Below, one piece after another: positions 36,334 to 42,853 of a DNA stretch of 42,853 nucleotides (its first letter is position 1; each line of letters begins with the position of its first letter). The stretch lies in contig NYVM01000029.1 of NCBI GenBank assembly GCA_002684605.1, forward strand, positions 1 to 42,853. The letters run 5' to 3'. Origin of the DNA: Candidatus Pelagibacterales bacterium (GTDB taxonomy: Bacteria; Pseudomonadota; Alphaproteobacteria; TMED109). Both the position numbers and the translations under genes were made by a program. The notes below the pieces were generated by a model that was not told the origin of the DNA, did not search any database, and worked only from the letters and a program-made list of their open reading frames with translations.

Positions 36334-37091
36334 TCTTCCAAATTAAGCTTTAATTTATCATAAAAATTTCTAATTCTCATAGAATTTACACCAAAATCAC
36401 TTTTTCCAGCCCTAGAGGCTGACCTAACATCAATATTTATTTCATCAGAAATTAACTTCTCTATTCTAATTATTATATCATCCTTAAAACCATACCAAAA
36501 ACTAGTATCAACTCCTTCAATAATTCCTTCACTTAAATTATAATAGGTAATTTCTAATCCCATATTTAAAAGAACTTTTTTAGATTTTTCAAAAACTTCT
36601 AATAGAGATTTATTACTTATTTGTAATGATACTAATGTATGATTAGGTTTTTTAAATCCTCCATATTTTTGTAATAATATGTGTTCGTCTGAATATATAT
36701 TATGATTTGTATGAATTTTATAATTTATAAAATCATCATAATTTGTACTAATATCATTAATTAAAGGGTTACTTCTTAATGATATAATACTGTTAAAAAA
36801 ATAAAATATGACCACTATATTGATAATTATATTCAGCAAGATAACTAGTATAGATACCAAATTACTGCTTTTAGAAAAAATATTTCCCATAGTAATTAAA
36901 GCTAATACTAAAGCTAATAAAGAGAAATATATAGCGTATTTGGTTAAAGTTAATAGAGAGAAAACTACACTAAATATTTCAAACCTATAGCCTATTACTG
37001 ATATTGATAAAAATAATATAGTGAGAAAAGTTACAATATTGGTTAAAGTATACCAATAATTTGTAGTTTTTTCTTGCCTTAAATAACCCAT
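36330..37091 (-). CDS. DUF1499 membrane protein
   Basis: A 253-residue protein with three predicted membrane helices in residues 15-110 and a C-terminal DUF1499 domain. The DUF1499 hallmark SASRAGKSDFGVNSMRIRNF occurs near 228-247, preceded by IIEGVDTSFWYGFKDDIIIRI. DUF1499 proteins are widespread in alphaproteobacteria and cyanobacteria, with no established activity. The fold is predicted to face the periplasm or cytosol next to the membrane. It is divergent from the EamA transporter gene. Confidence 0.78.
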   Translation of the reverse strand: MGYLRQEKTTNYWYTLTNIVTFLTILFLSISVIGYRFEIFSVVFSLLTLTKYAIYFSLLALVLALITMGNIFSKSSNLVSILVILLNIIINIVVIFYFFNSIISLRSNPLINDISTNYDDFINYKIHTNHNIYSDEHILLQKYGGFKKPNHTLVSLQISNKSLLEVFEKSKKVLLNMGLEITYYNLSEGIIEGVDTSFWYGFKDDIIIRIEKLISDEINIDVRSASRAGKSDFGVNSMRIRNFYDKLKLNLED

Positions 37092-37191
37092 TTCACAACC
37101 ATATTTTTAATATATATATTAATAGCTTTATAAAAAATAACAATTTTAAAATAATTTAGATTTATAAAATGCAATCCTCTAAGTATTATGT

Positions 37192-38064
37192 ATGTATAAA
37201 TTATTAAAAAATGACAATATACGCGGTGCTGCTTGGATGTTAGGTTTTGTACTTAATATTACTATAATGGCAATAAGCATTAGAGAGCTTAGTTTTAAAT
37301 ACAACTCTTTTGAAATACAAAATTTTAGAAATATTTTCAGTATAATTATTATACTTTTAATATTTCTGCTTAAGAGTAATACTCAAATAAAAACTTACCA
37401 AATTCAAACCAATTTTATTAGAAATATATTTCATTTTATTGGTCAATCTGCATGGACTTGGGGTTTAACTGTTCTTCCTTTAGCAGTAGTTTTTTCTATA
37501 GAATTTACTATGCCGATTTGGGCTGCTATTTTATCTCTAATAATATTTAAAGAAAAAATAACCTTAAATAAAATATTATTTTTAATATTGGGACTTTTAG
37601 GTACTTGGATTATTTTAAGTCCTGATGCTAAATATTTAGGGCTATATAATATTATTGTACTGTGCTCTGCAATAACTTATGCGGTGGCTCATAATTTTAC
37701 AAAAAAATTAACAAACACGGACAGTATACTATCAATACTATTTTTTATGTCAGTTCTTCAGTTACCTTTATCATTAATAGGCTCTTTAATAATAGGTAAT
37801 ATTCACTATAATATAATTAAAGAGGCTCCATTAATAATATTATTAACAATTACATCTTTATTAGCACATTATTCCCTATCAAGTGCTTTAAAAAACGCAG
37901 AAGCTTCAATCGTCTTACCAATTGATTATATTAGATTGCCTCTAATATTATTTGTAGGCTGGTATTATTATGAAGAAGTAATATCTTCTAATACTCTAAT
38001 AGGAAGTATATTAATTATATTCGGAGTAATTATTTTTTTAAATAGGGACTATAAAAAAAAATAA
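37192..38064 (+). CDS. EamA-family (DMT superfamily) transporter
   Basis: A 290-residue protein with ten hydrophobic segments forming two EamA repeats (about 10-135 and 150-285). FSIEFTMPIWAAILSLIIFKEKIT and ASIVLPIDYIRLPLILFVGWYYYEE are typical repeat ends. EamA proteins export or import metabolites such as amino acids, S-adenosylmethionine or nucleosides; the cargo is not predictable here. It ends directly before a strong bidirectional terminator. Confidence 0.85.
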   Translation: MYKLLKNDNIRGAAWMLGFVLNITIMAISIRELSFKYNSFEIQNFRNIFSIIIILLIFLLKSNTQIKTYQIQTNFIRNIFHFIGQSAWTWGLTVLPLAVVFSIEFTMPIWAAILSLIIFKEKITLNKILFLILGLLGTWIILSPDAKYLGLYNIIVLCSAITYAVAHNFTKKLTNTDSILSILFFMSVLQLPLSLIGSLIIGNIHYNIIKEAPLIILLTITSLLAHYSLSSALKNAEASIVLPIDYIRLPLILFVGWYYYEEVISSNTLIGSILIIFGVIIFLNRDYKKK

Positions 38065-38065
38065 C

Positions 38066-38092
38066 CTCAGGACTATTTAGAATAGTCCTGAG
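38066..38092. terminator. Bidirectional intrinsic terminator
   Basis: A perfect 12-bp stem, CTCAGGACTATT/AATAGTCCTGAG, with a TAG loop sits between two convergent genes. On the plus strand it is followed by ATTTTAAAAT. On the minus strand it is followed by GTTA and then T8. It should end both the EamA transcript and the cold-shock transcript. It is one of only two clear hairpin terminators I see in the window. Confidence 0.85.
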
Positions 38093-38112
38093 ATTTTAAA
38101 ATAAAAAATTAT

Positions 38113-38322
38113 TTATGAAACAATTTTTATATTATCAGCAGAAGCTTTACCATTTTGGCCTTCTACTAATTCATACTCTATTTTGTCTCCCTCATTAAGA
38201 GTGTCTAGTCCAGCACCCTGAACAGCTGTTATATGCACGAATGCATCTTTTGAACCGTCTTCAGGAGTTACGAAACCATAACCTTTTTTAGGGTTAAACC
38301 ATTTAACAATACCTACAGGCAT
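38113..38322 (-). CDS. Cold-shock domain protein (CspA family)
   Basis: A 69-residue single cold-shock domain. RNP1 is KGYGFVTP (13-20) and RNP2 is DAFVHI (26-31); the C-terminal GKASADNIKIV strand is complete. It binds single-stranded RNA/DNA and melts RNA structure. AAGGA lies 8 bases before the ATG. The gene stands alone between a bidirectional terminator and a leader of about 100 bases (38323-38424) downstream of a second terminator, so it is an independent unit; the leader could carry temperature-responsive structure. Confidence 0.93.
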   Translation of the reverse strand: MPVGIVKWFNPKKGYGFVTPEDGSKDAFVHITAVQGAGLDTLNEGDKIEYELVEGQNGKASADNIKIVS

Positions 38323-38424
38323 ATTTTTTTCCTTATCTTAATAATTTAGGAGATCAAAAATTGTAAATTCTTACATTCGACTGGTGTAAAACTCCATAAA
38401 TAAACTAACAATGTAGTCTTCTTC

Positions 38425-38447
38425 AAAAAAACTGTAATAAATTACAG
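38425..38447 (-). terminator. Rho-independent terminator upstream of the cold-shock gene
   Basis: Read on the minus strand, CTGTAAT-TT-ATTACAG (in practice a 6-bp stem with a 4-base loop) is followed directly by seven T residues. It separates the crotonase operon (and the candidate RNA) from the cold-shock gene that lies further along the same strand. Confidence 0.7.
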
Positions 38448-38518
38448 CGCGAATTGGCCTCCCAGTTGGCCCACTAAATTTCCGCTGGGAGAAGATACAC
38501 AAATAATACCCGTATGGC
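38425..38518 (-). ncRNA. Candidate small RNA or structured 3' UTR
   Basis: On the minus strand, after the crotonase stop, a roughly 90-base block is clearly GC-richer than its surroundings. It holds a 7-bp inverted repeat (CTCCCAG at 38485-38491 read leftward, CTGGGAG ending at 38459), two GGCCAA copies and a GCGC step, and ends in a terminator hairpin with T7. A TATAAATAAT box lies just upstream (about 38521-38535). No ORF fits it. It may be an independent sRNA or the 3' UTR of the crotonase mRNA. I do not recognise a known family. Confidence 0.4.
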
Positions 38519-38543
38519 AAATTATTATTTATAAATATGAATA

Positions 38544-39269
38544 CTACTTATTATATTTACGAGTCAGTAGAACTTGATCCTGCTCTAATATTGATACTTG
38601 GTTATGACTAACTTGCCGATTAATAGATTCTTTGACCATTTGTTGAGCTACAATTGGCTTTTTAATAATATCTTTTAAGAACTCTTTAGATTCAATCAAT
38701 GGGTTTTCTGAAACTTTTTCACATAACCCCCATTCTATTAATGTATTTGCATCTAGTTTTTTACATGCTAAAGCAAACAGTTTTGCTCTAGAGGGACCAA
38801 TTAAAGATACTAATTTTGGAATTGATCCCCATGCATATGTGATACCTAGCTCTACTTCTGGAGCATGAAAATATGTATCTAATGAACAAATTCTAAAATC
38901 ACACGATAATGCTAATGAAACTCCTCCTCCTATACACGCACCTTGAATTGAAGCAACTGAAATTTGAGGTATATTAGTCCATGCGTCGCACATTCTTAGC
39001 CCAAGCCTATTTTTTTGTCTGGCTTCTGCTAAACCTAAGCCCTCACCAAAGGCATTCTTATCTTTTATATCATTACCGGATGAAAAGTTACCATTTTCAC
39101 CTGAAAGAATTACAGCTTTAATATCAGTATCATCTCTTAGATCTAATGCCAAACTCTCTAATTCTAATTTAATATTATCAGATAAGGCATTTCGCTTATC
39201 ATGGTTTTTTATAATTACAGATAAAATTCCAGGCTCTATTATTTCCTTAGAAACAATAACCTTATTCAC
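38544..39269 (-). CDS. Enoyl-CoA hydratase/isomerase (crotonase) family protein
   Basis: A 241-residue crotonase with oxyanion-hole segments NFSSGNDI (61-68) and ACIGGGVSLAL (111-121). The second catalytic glutamate is present (E138 in HAPEVELG), while the first is replaced by Ser (GGGVSL). A one-glutamate active site is typical of enoyl-CoA isomerases and some hydratases. The protein is slightly short at the C terminus for the family (usually about 255-260). It overlaps the small membrane-protein gene by 8 bases and is last in a three-gene unit with a fatty-acid-hydroxylase-like gene, so a lipid or fatty-acid role is possible. Confidence 0.8.
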   Translation of the reverse strand: MNKVIVSKEIIEPGILSVIIKNHDKRNALSDNIKLELESLALDLRDDTDIKAVILSGENGNFSSGNDIKDKNAFGEGLGLAEARQKNRLGLRMCDAWTNIPQISVASIQGACIGGGVSLALSCDFRICSLDTYFHAPEVELGITYAWGSIPKLVSLIGPSRAKLFALACKKLDANTLIEWGLCEKVSENPLIESKEFLKDIIKKPIVAQQMVKESINRQVSHNQVSILEQDQVLLTRKYNK

Positions 39270-39516
39270 CTTTTTCGTCCTTAATGGAAACTTTACCTTT
39301 AGCTTCAGGAAAAACCCACAACCCTATTATCATAATAATCTGTATTAAGAAAATTATCGGAACATTTAAGTACTTACTAAGTAATAAAGATCTCGATAAT
39401 AAATAGTAATCATAAAGGAAAAGTTTTCTAGATAAATCTGGATTATCATATAAGATTGCTGACACACCTATTATTAAAATCATTATAGTTAGTAATATTT
39501 TATATTTTATTGGCAT
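39262..39516 (-). CDS. Small two-helix membrane protein of unknown function
   Basis: An 84-residue protein with two hydrophobic segments (IKYKILLTIMILIIGVSAI and NVPIIFLIQIIMIIGLWV) and a charged C terminus. I choose the ATG at 39516: the sequence AGGTAGG just before it is a good ribosome site that contains the stop codon of the upstream hydroxylase gene. A start at 39540 would give 92 aa and a 20-base overlap. It lies between a fatty-acid-hydroxylase-like gene and a crotonase gene and is presumably cotranscribed. I do not recognise the family. Confidence 0.6.
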   Translation of the reverse strand: MPIKYKILLTIMILIIGVSAILYDNPDLSRKLFLYDYYLLSRSLLLSKYLNVPIIFLIQIIMIIGLWVFPEAKGKVSIKDEKGE

Positions 39517-39520
39517 ATAC

Positions 39521-40246
39521 CTACCTTTTATATTTTTCATTATAGCCGTTAAAAAGATGCCCTAATAACCCTCTTTTTAAATCTGATGTTTTAAATAACC
39601 AATCAGCTATTGGGAAAGTTAAATTCATATTAACCTTTGTCATAACTCCCTGATCATGATGAGCGGCATGATGTCGACGAAGAGTATTTACAAATGGTAA
39701 ATTACGTAATATGAGATTATCACCTATATGGCAACAAAAATGCATAGATTCATATATAAGATACATAGAAGTTGTTGTTATAATAAAAAGCCAGCCAACA
39801 TTGGAAGAAAAAAAATAAGATAAAATTATTAAACCTGGAATAGACATAAAGGTAAATACAACTAATGCGTAAGGAGGAAAAAATGTTACCCTCCAGTCAT
39901 GTGCGCCTGCAAAACGCATTTCATCTTTACTAAAAAATTGATGATGCTGTTGCGTATGTCGAGAATAAATTGCCCTAGCTCCAGGAAAATTTTGTGGAAC
40001 GTGCATAACGTACTTATGCAAAGCCCATTCAAAAAAATTACAAATAAGAAAAGTAATTGGAATTATAATAAGTTCCCAAGGAATTATGTTATTTATATGT
40101 CTAATGTAATAAAATAATAATAAACTGCCTATCAAATAAATAATAGCTACATGTAAAGAACCATTATACCAACCATCTATTTGTTCTCTATAGGCTTTTC
40201 TAAATTTTACTAATCTTTTATCTGGCTTAATATCTTCTAATTCCAT
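39521..40246 (-). CDS. Sterol desaturase/fatty acid hydroxylase family membrane di-iron enzyme
   Basis: A 241-residue membrane protein of the FA_hydroxylase family. The histidine boxes that hold the two irons are present: HKYVMH (88-93 region), RHTQQHH, HFCCH and RRHHAAHH. Four or so membrane helices surround them. The family hydroxylates or desaturates lipids, sterols or carotenoids using O2 and an electron donor; the substrate is unknown. It leads a unit with the small membrane protein and crotonase. A strong AGGT ribosome site precedes the ATG. Confidence 0.83.
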   Translation of the reverse strand: MELEDIKPDKRLVKFRKAYREQIDGWYNGSLHVAIIYLIGSLLLFYYIRHINNIIPWELIIIPITFLICNFFEWALHKYVMHVPQNFPGARAIYSRHTQQHHQFFSKDEMRFAGAHDWRVTFFPPYALVVFTFMSIPGLIILSYFFSSNVGWLFIITTTSMYLIYESMHFCCHIGDNLILRNLPFVNTLRRHHAAHHDQGVMTKVNMNLTFPIADWLFKTSDLKRGLLGHLFNGYNEKYKR

Positions 40247-40364
40247 TAATACCTCCCATCATAATGATATGTATTATATATATAATTATACATATTTTGA
40301 TCATAATAATAATATATATAATTAAAATTAAATAAATAAATGGTTTTATAAAATAATGATGTTG

Positions 40365-40375
40365 AAAAAAAAAAA
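40365..40375 (+). repeat. A11 homopolymer tract at the start of the epimerase gene
   Basis: Eleven consecutive A residues follow ATGATGTTG (40356-40364). With ten A residues the ATG at 40356 would read in frame into the epimerase as MMLKKKILIIGG. With eleven it meets a stop after eight codons. The tract is therefore a likely slippage site or a length error in the assembly. Confidence 0.75.
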
Positions 40376-40377
40376 TA

Positions 40378-41292
40378 TTGATTATTGGAGGAAATGGCTT
40401 TTTAGGACAAGGAATTCTGAAAGCTGCTCCTAAAGATAAATACGAAATATCTGTAGTCGACCAATTTTTAAAAAAAAATAATCTAAAAAAATACCAAATA
40501 AAACATTTATTTAAATGTAGTATTCTTAATAATACAAAAATGAATCAAGTATTAAATAAGGAAAAATGGGATTGCATCATTTATTTAGCTGCTTTTGGAG
40601 GCAATGGAAATGGTCTTTTAAAAGCTGCAAATGAAGACTTTAATAAAGCAATAAATATTAATGTTAATGCGTTTGCAAATTTATTAAATATATTAAAAAC
40701 TAAAAAAGTTAGAGTAATCTGGTCTAGCTCTTCAGTAGTTTTTGGTGAAGAAAAATTTTACAAAATTAAAAAAGTAAAAGAAAATTCTGTTTTACGACCA
40801 TCAACAAATTATGGGCTTACTAAATTAATGGCTGAAGAAGTAGCAGATTATTATGTCAATAATTTTAAAATGAATATTACAGGTATTAGACTTCCAATTA
40901 TAATAGGGCCAGGTTTAAATTACAGAGGCGTTGCTGCAGGTATTTCAGATATGGCATATGCAACTAAAATAGAAGCTCAATGTATTATTAAGGCACCTGC
41001 TTCTGCACTTGATGTAATTTATATTAAAGATGCTGCGAATATATTTATAAAAATAATTAATTCTAAAACTATATTAAAGAATATTTATAACTGTGCCTCC
41101 ATTAGAACTAATACTTTAAAATTAGCAAATAATTTTAATAAACTTTCTAAGAAAAAATATATAAAAATAAATAATATTAGTAATGGAGCTACATATCCAA
41201 TTATGGATTATAATAAGCTTAAAAGAGATATAAATTTTTCTTTGAAGTATACTTCTAGTAAGTTAATAAAAGATTGGCTTACCAACATCTAA
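40378..41292 (+). CDS. NAD-dependent epimerase/dehydratase, start disturbed by an A tract
   Basis: A 304-residue extended-SDR protein as read from TTG at 40378. GGNGFLG at 4-10 is the nucleotide motif; SSSSVVFG (116-123) and Y145/K149 in NYGLTK form the active site, so it is a sugar-nucleotide epimerase or dehydratase-type enzyme. Starting at 40378 cuts the first beta strand to two residues and there is no ribosome site. The natural start is probably ATG 40356, one frame off across the A11 tract. The C-terminal half has the usual RLPIIIGPG segment. It ends 2 bases from the convergent hydratase stop. Confidence 0.78.
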   Translation: MIIGGNGFLGQGILKAAPKDKYEISVVDQFLKKNNLKKYQIKHLFKCSILNNTKMNQVLNKEKWDCIIYLAAFGGNGNGLLKAANEDFNKAININVNAFANLLNILKTKKVRVIWSSSSVVFGEEKFYKIKKVKENSVLRPSTNYGLTKLMAEEVADYYVNNFKMNITGIRLPIIIGPGLNYRGVAAGISDMAYATKIEAQCIIKAPASALDVIYIKDAANIFIKIINSKTILKNIYNCASIRTNTLKLANNFNKLSKKKYIKINNISNGATYPIMDYNKLKRDINFSLKYTSSKLIKDWLTNI

Positions 41293-41294
41293 AT

Positions 41295-42062
41295 CTATGA
41301 AAAATAACAATCCACTTTTCCTAATTCATAAAAATCCATGACTATATAATCTCCTTCAGCTACCGTAATAGGTTTTATACATGTGCCTGTTAAAATTGTC
41401 TGCCCTGAATAAAGTATTATATCATATTTATTTAATTCATTAATTAACCAAGTTAATGCCTTAATAGGATCTTCTAAAACATTACTTCCTATTCCGTACC
41501 CAATAAGTTGATTGTTTTTATAGCATCCAACTTTAAATTTTTTTAAATTTATATGTTTCCATGACTTAGTAGGTGTATTTCCTATAATATATTCACCAGC
41601 ACATGCATTATCTGCAATTAATATTTTTTTTCCTATTTTATCAAAATTTAAAAATCTTGAATCTGGAATTTCAATAGCAGGACATATAGATTCTATACAT
41701 TCTAAAACTTCATCATATGTATAAGATATATTTTTTTTAGCCATATCCTTATTTAATTTAAAAGAAAATTCTGCCTCAACTTTTTTCATTTGATTATTTA
41801 CTAATGAAAGCATGTCTCCTGACTTATATAAACGTTCTTTAATTAATCTTCCTGCAATTGGTCCATCTACTCCTATATGTTTCTGGCCTTCTATACTAGT
41901 AGCAGCGATCTTCCACCCTAATAAATCATATTTACTATTTGCTTGATAATCAGCTTGTAAATTATAAGCTTCTATTATGCTTTCTGGAACATAAATATTT
42001 TCTAAATTCTTACGAACTAACTTTTTATTCCAAGCATTTAAATAATTATTTTCCTTTAACAT
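41295..42062 (-). CDS. 2-keto-4-pentenoate hydratase-like protein (MhpD/HpcG family)
   Basis: A 255-residue protein of the fumarylacetoacetase-fold hydratase/decarboxylase family. The metal-binding E-x-E lies in KKVEAEFSF near 90-100, and the LIADNACAGEYIIG and GSNVLEDPIKALTWL blocks are typical of MhpD and HpcG, which hydrate 2-hydroxy-dienoates formed after aromatic meta-cleavage. The preserved ligands argue for activity. No meta-cleavage dioxygenase of the extradiol type is in the window, so its partner pathway is elsewhere, or it serves another 2-oxo-enoate. It is monocistronic, with divergent space upstream to the lipoprotein gene. Confidence 0.8.
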   Translation of the reverse strand: MLKENNYLNAWNKKLVRKNLENIYVPESIIEAYNLQADYQANSKYDLLGWKIAATSIEGQKHIGVDGPIAGRLIKERLYKSGDMLSLVNNQMKKVEAEFSFKLNKDMAKKNISYTYDEVLECIESICPAIEIPDSRFLNFDKIGKKILIADNACAGEYIIGNTPTKSWKHINLKKFKVGCYKNNQLIGYGIGSNVLEDPIKALTWLINELNKYDIILYSGQTILTGTCIKPITVAEGDYIVMDFYELGKVDCYFS

Positions 42063-42204
42063 ATTTATTCCTCTAAGCTTTGAGAAGATATAGTTCTCAA
42101 AAATATTACTATAAGTAATATAATGTAGTATATAAAAACCTATACATGTAAAAAAATTTATTTATTATGTTCTTATAAATTTAAATAAACCTAAAGGAAC
42201 TAAA

Positions 42205-42357
42205 ATGAAATTTTTAATAATTATACTTAGTTTAATATTATTAAATTCTTGCTCTACTTATGACAGAATAATAGATAATGCTGGTGATGCTTATGACTGG
42301 TCAAAAGAAAAAGCAAAGGATACCGTTGAAGGTGTAAAAGAAGTAATATCAGAATAG
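42205..42357 (+). CDS. Small lipoprotein (50 aa), entericidin-like in form
   Basis: A 50-codon gene. MKFLIIILSLILLNSC ends in a lipobox (LLNSC, lipidated C16), followed by a short charged amphipathic segment (DWSKEKAKDTVEGVKEVI). An AAAGGAAC ribosome site lies 4-8 bases before the ATG. Size and layout resemble entericidin/YgdI-type small envelope lipoproteins, but I cannot assign a family. It is 19 bases before the PanB-like gene on the same strand. Confidence 0.65.
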   Translation: MKFLIIILSLILLNSCSTYDRIIDNAGDAYDWSKEKAKDTVEGVKEVISE

Positions 42358-42376
42358 AAATAAATAAGGAAAAATC

Positions 42377-42853
42377 ATGACTAGCCATGCAACTGGTGAT
42401 GGGAACATACCAACAAGGGATGCCAATAAAAAAGGTTTAAAAAGAATCATGACTGTAGGAGGTGTTTATGGAACACGTAATTATACAGTTAAAGATCTTA
42501 GAGATCAAAAAGGTAATAATATATTAACAGAAACTGTTCCGTTTTCTGTAGAAGAAGCTGCTGCTGCTGAAGAAGCAGGCATTGATACAATGAAGGTTAG
42601 GTTTGACCCTAAGAATCCTGATTTAGCTATAGCAATTAGAAAAGCGGCGCCTAATACATTTATGGCATTTTCCTGTCCATTAATTGCAGCTGCTACAAAA
42701 GATGAAGCTGTCAGGCTTGGCTACAAAGCAATGGAAATTGGCGCAGATGCTGTGATGACACAATGGAGCCCAAGTTTTATTAAGGCTGCAACTGAAGCTG
42801 GAATACCTGTGCAAGCACATGCTGGTTTAGTACCTAGAAGAAGTACATGGACT
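42377..42853 (+). CDS. PanB-like (ketopantoate hydroxymethyltransferase-related) protein, 3' end missing
   Basis: The first 159 residues of a gene cut by the window edge; AAGGA precedes the ATG. The TIM-barrel pattern matches the PanB/phosphoenolpyruvate-mutase-like family: SVEEAAAAEEAGIDTMKVRF, then RLGYKAMEIGADAVMTQW and AGIPVQAHAGLVPRR, which resembles the AGIPVMGHIGLTPQ block of PanB. The metal ligands and acid of true PanB are not evident: ADMPF is FSCPL here and KLEGG is MTQWS. It is probably a divergent family member with another reaction. Confidence 0.6.
   Translation, partial: MTSHATGDGNIPTRDANKKGLKRIMTVGGVYGTRNYTVKDLRDQKGNNILTETVPFSVEEAAAAEEAGIDTMKVRFDPKNPDLAIAIRKAAPNTFMAFSCPLIAAATKDEAVRLGYKAMEIGADAVMTQWSPSFIKAATEAGIPVQAHAGLVPRRSTWT

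Noticed and set aside
40260..40345. AT-dinucleotide-rich stretch considered as an origin or repeat element
   Set aside because: It is short, has no DnaA-box-like or iterated unit, and lies in an ordinary divergent promoter gap.

Overview
The window is about 43 kb of very AT-rich, gene-dense DNA. I read it as coming from a small-genome, probably marine alphaproteobacterium. The reasons are short intergenic spaces, ATGA/TAATG start-stop overlaps, tRNA-Val(GAC) with encoded CCA, a bacterial aspartate/glutamate leucyltransferase, a DMGDH/GcvT-type oxidase, TakP-like TRAP binding proteins and many CoA-dependent catabolic enzymes. The lineage is inference; a Pelagibacterales- or HIMB59/AEGEAN-169-like genome would fit. 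I saw no phage, IS element, integrase or CRISPR array.

Layout. 1-5.4 kb: 5' end of a pirin gene, an exported Sel1-repeat protein, a demethylating flavoprotein (FAD oxidase plus GcvT domain) with an SDR, a methyltransferase and a winged-helix regulator. 5.5-7.2 kb: an ETHE1/Blh-type metallo-beta-lactamase-fold enzyme coupled to a TauE/SafE exporter, a sulfide/persulfide detoxification pair. 7.5-9.2 kb: a ketopantoate-reductase-family enzyme and a TetR regulator. 9.2-22.0 kb: a long minus-strand catabolic operon. 22.1-24.1 kb: an acyl-CoA thioesterase and flavocytochrome c sulfide dehydrogenase (fccAB). 24.2-30.2 kb: type III CoA-transferase, SLC13 permease, bpt, and two tandem TRAP binding proteins without permease. 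30.2-34.7 kb: DHA2 exporter, GST, second type III CoA-transferase, exported pentapeptide protein and tRNA-Val. 34.7-38.3 kb: UbiA-family prenyl-phosphate phosphoribosyltransferase, DUF6134 and DUF1499 proteins, EamA transporter, cold-shock protein. 38.4-42.9 kb: a candidate small RNA with terminator, crotonase, small membrane protein, fatty-acid hydroxylase, epimerase with a disturbed start, MhpD-like hydratase, a 50-aa lipoprotein and a truncated PanB-like gene.

The most interesting region is the operon at 9198-21969 (transcribed from about 21970 leftward). It joins two normally separate chemistries. One is a NicX-like Fe(II) ring-cleaving dioxygenase with a NicD-like hydrolase and a group A flavin hydroxylase. 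The other is a 2-aminobenzoate-type CoA ligase with a two-domain aminobenzoyl-CoA/salicylyl-CoA monooxygenase-reductase, a crotonase, an SDR and a RidA homologue. An SdhA/FrdA-like flavoprotein plus an Fe-S protein opens the operon, and a MarR gene sits inside it. My working hypothesis is a pathway for an N-heteroaromatic compound that is opened and trimmed to an aminobenzoate-like acid, then dearomatised as its CoA thioester. The substrate is not determinable from sequence.

Other signals: an A11 tract that throws the natural start of the epimerase out of frame; four convergent gene pairs that share one TTAA as both stop codons; crotonase and PanB-like proteins lacking the classical catalytic or metal residues; and a GC-richer hairpin block with an intrinsic terminator beside the cold-shock gene.
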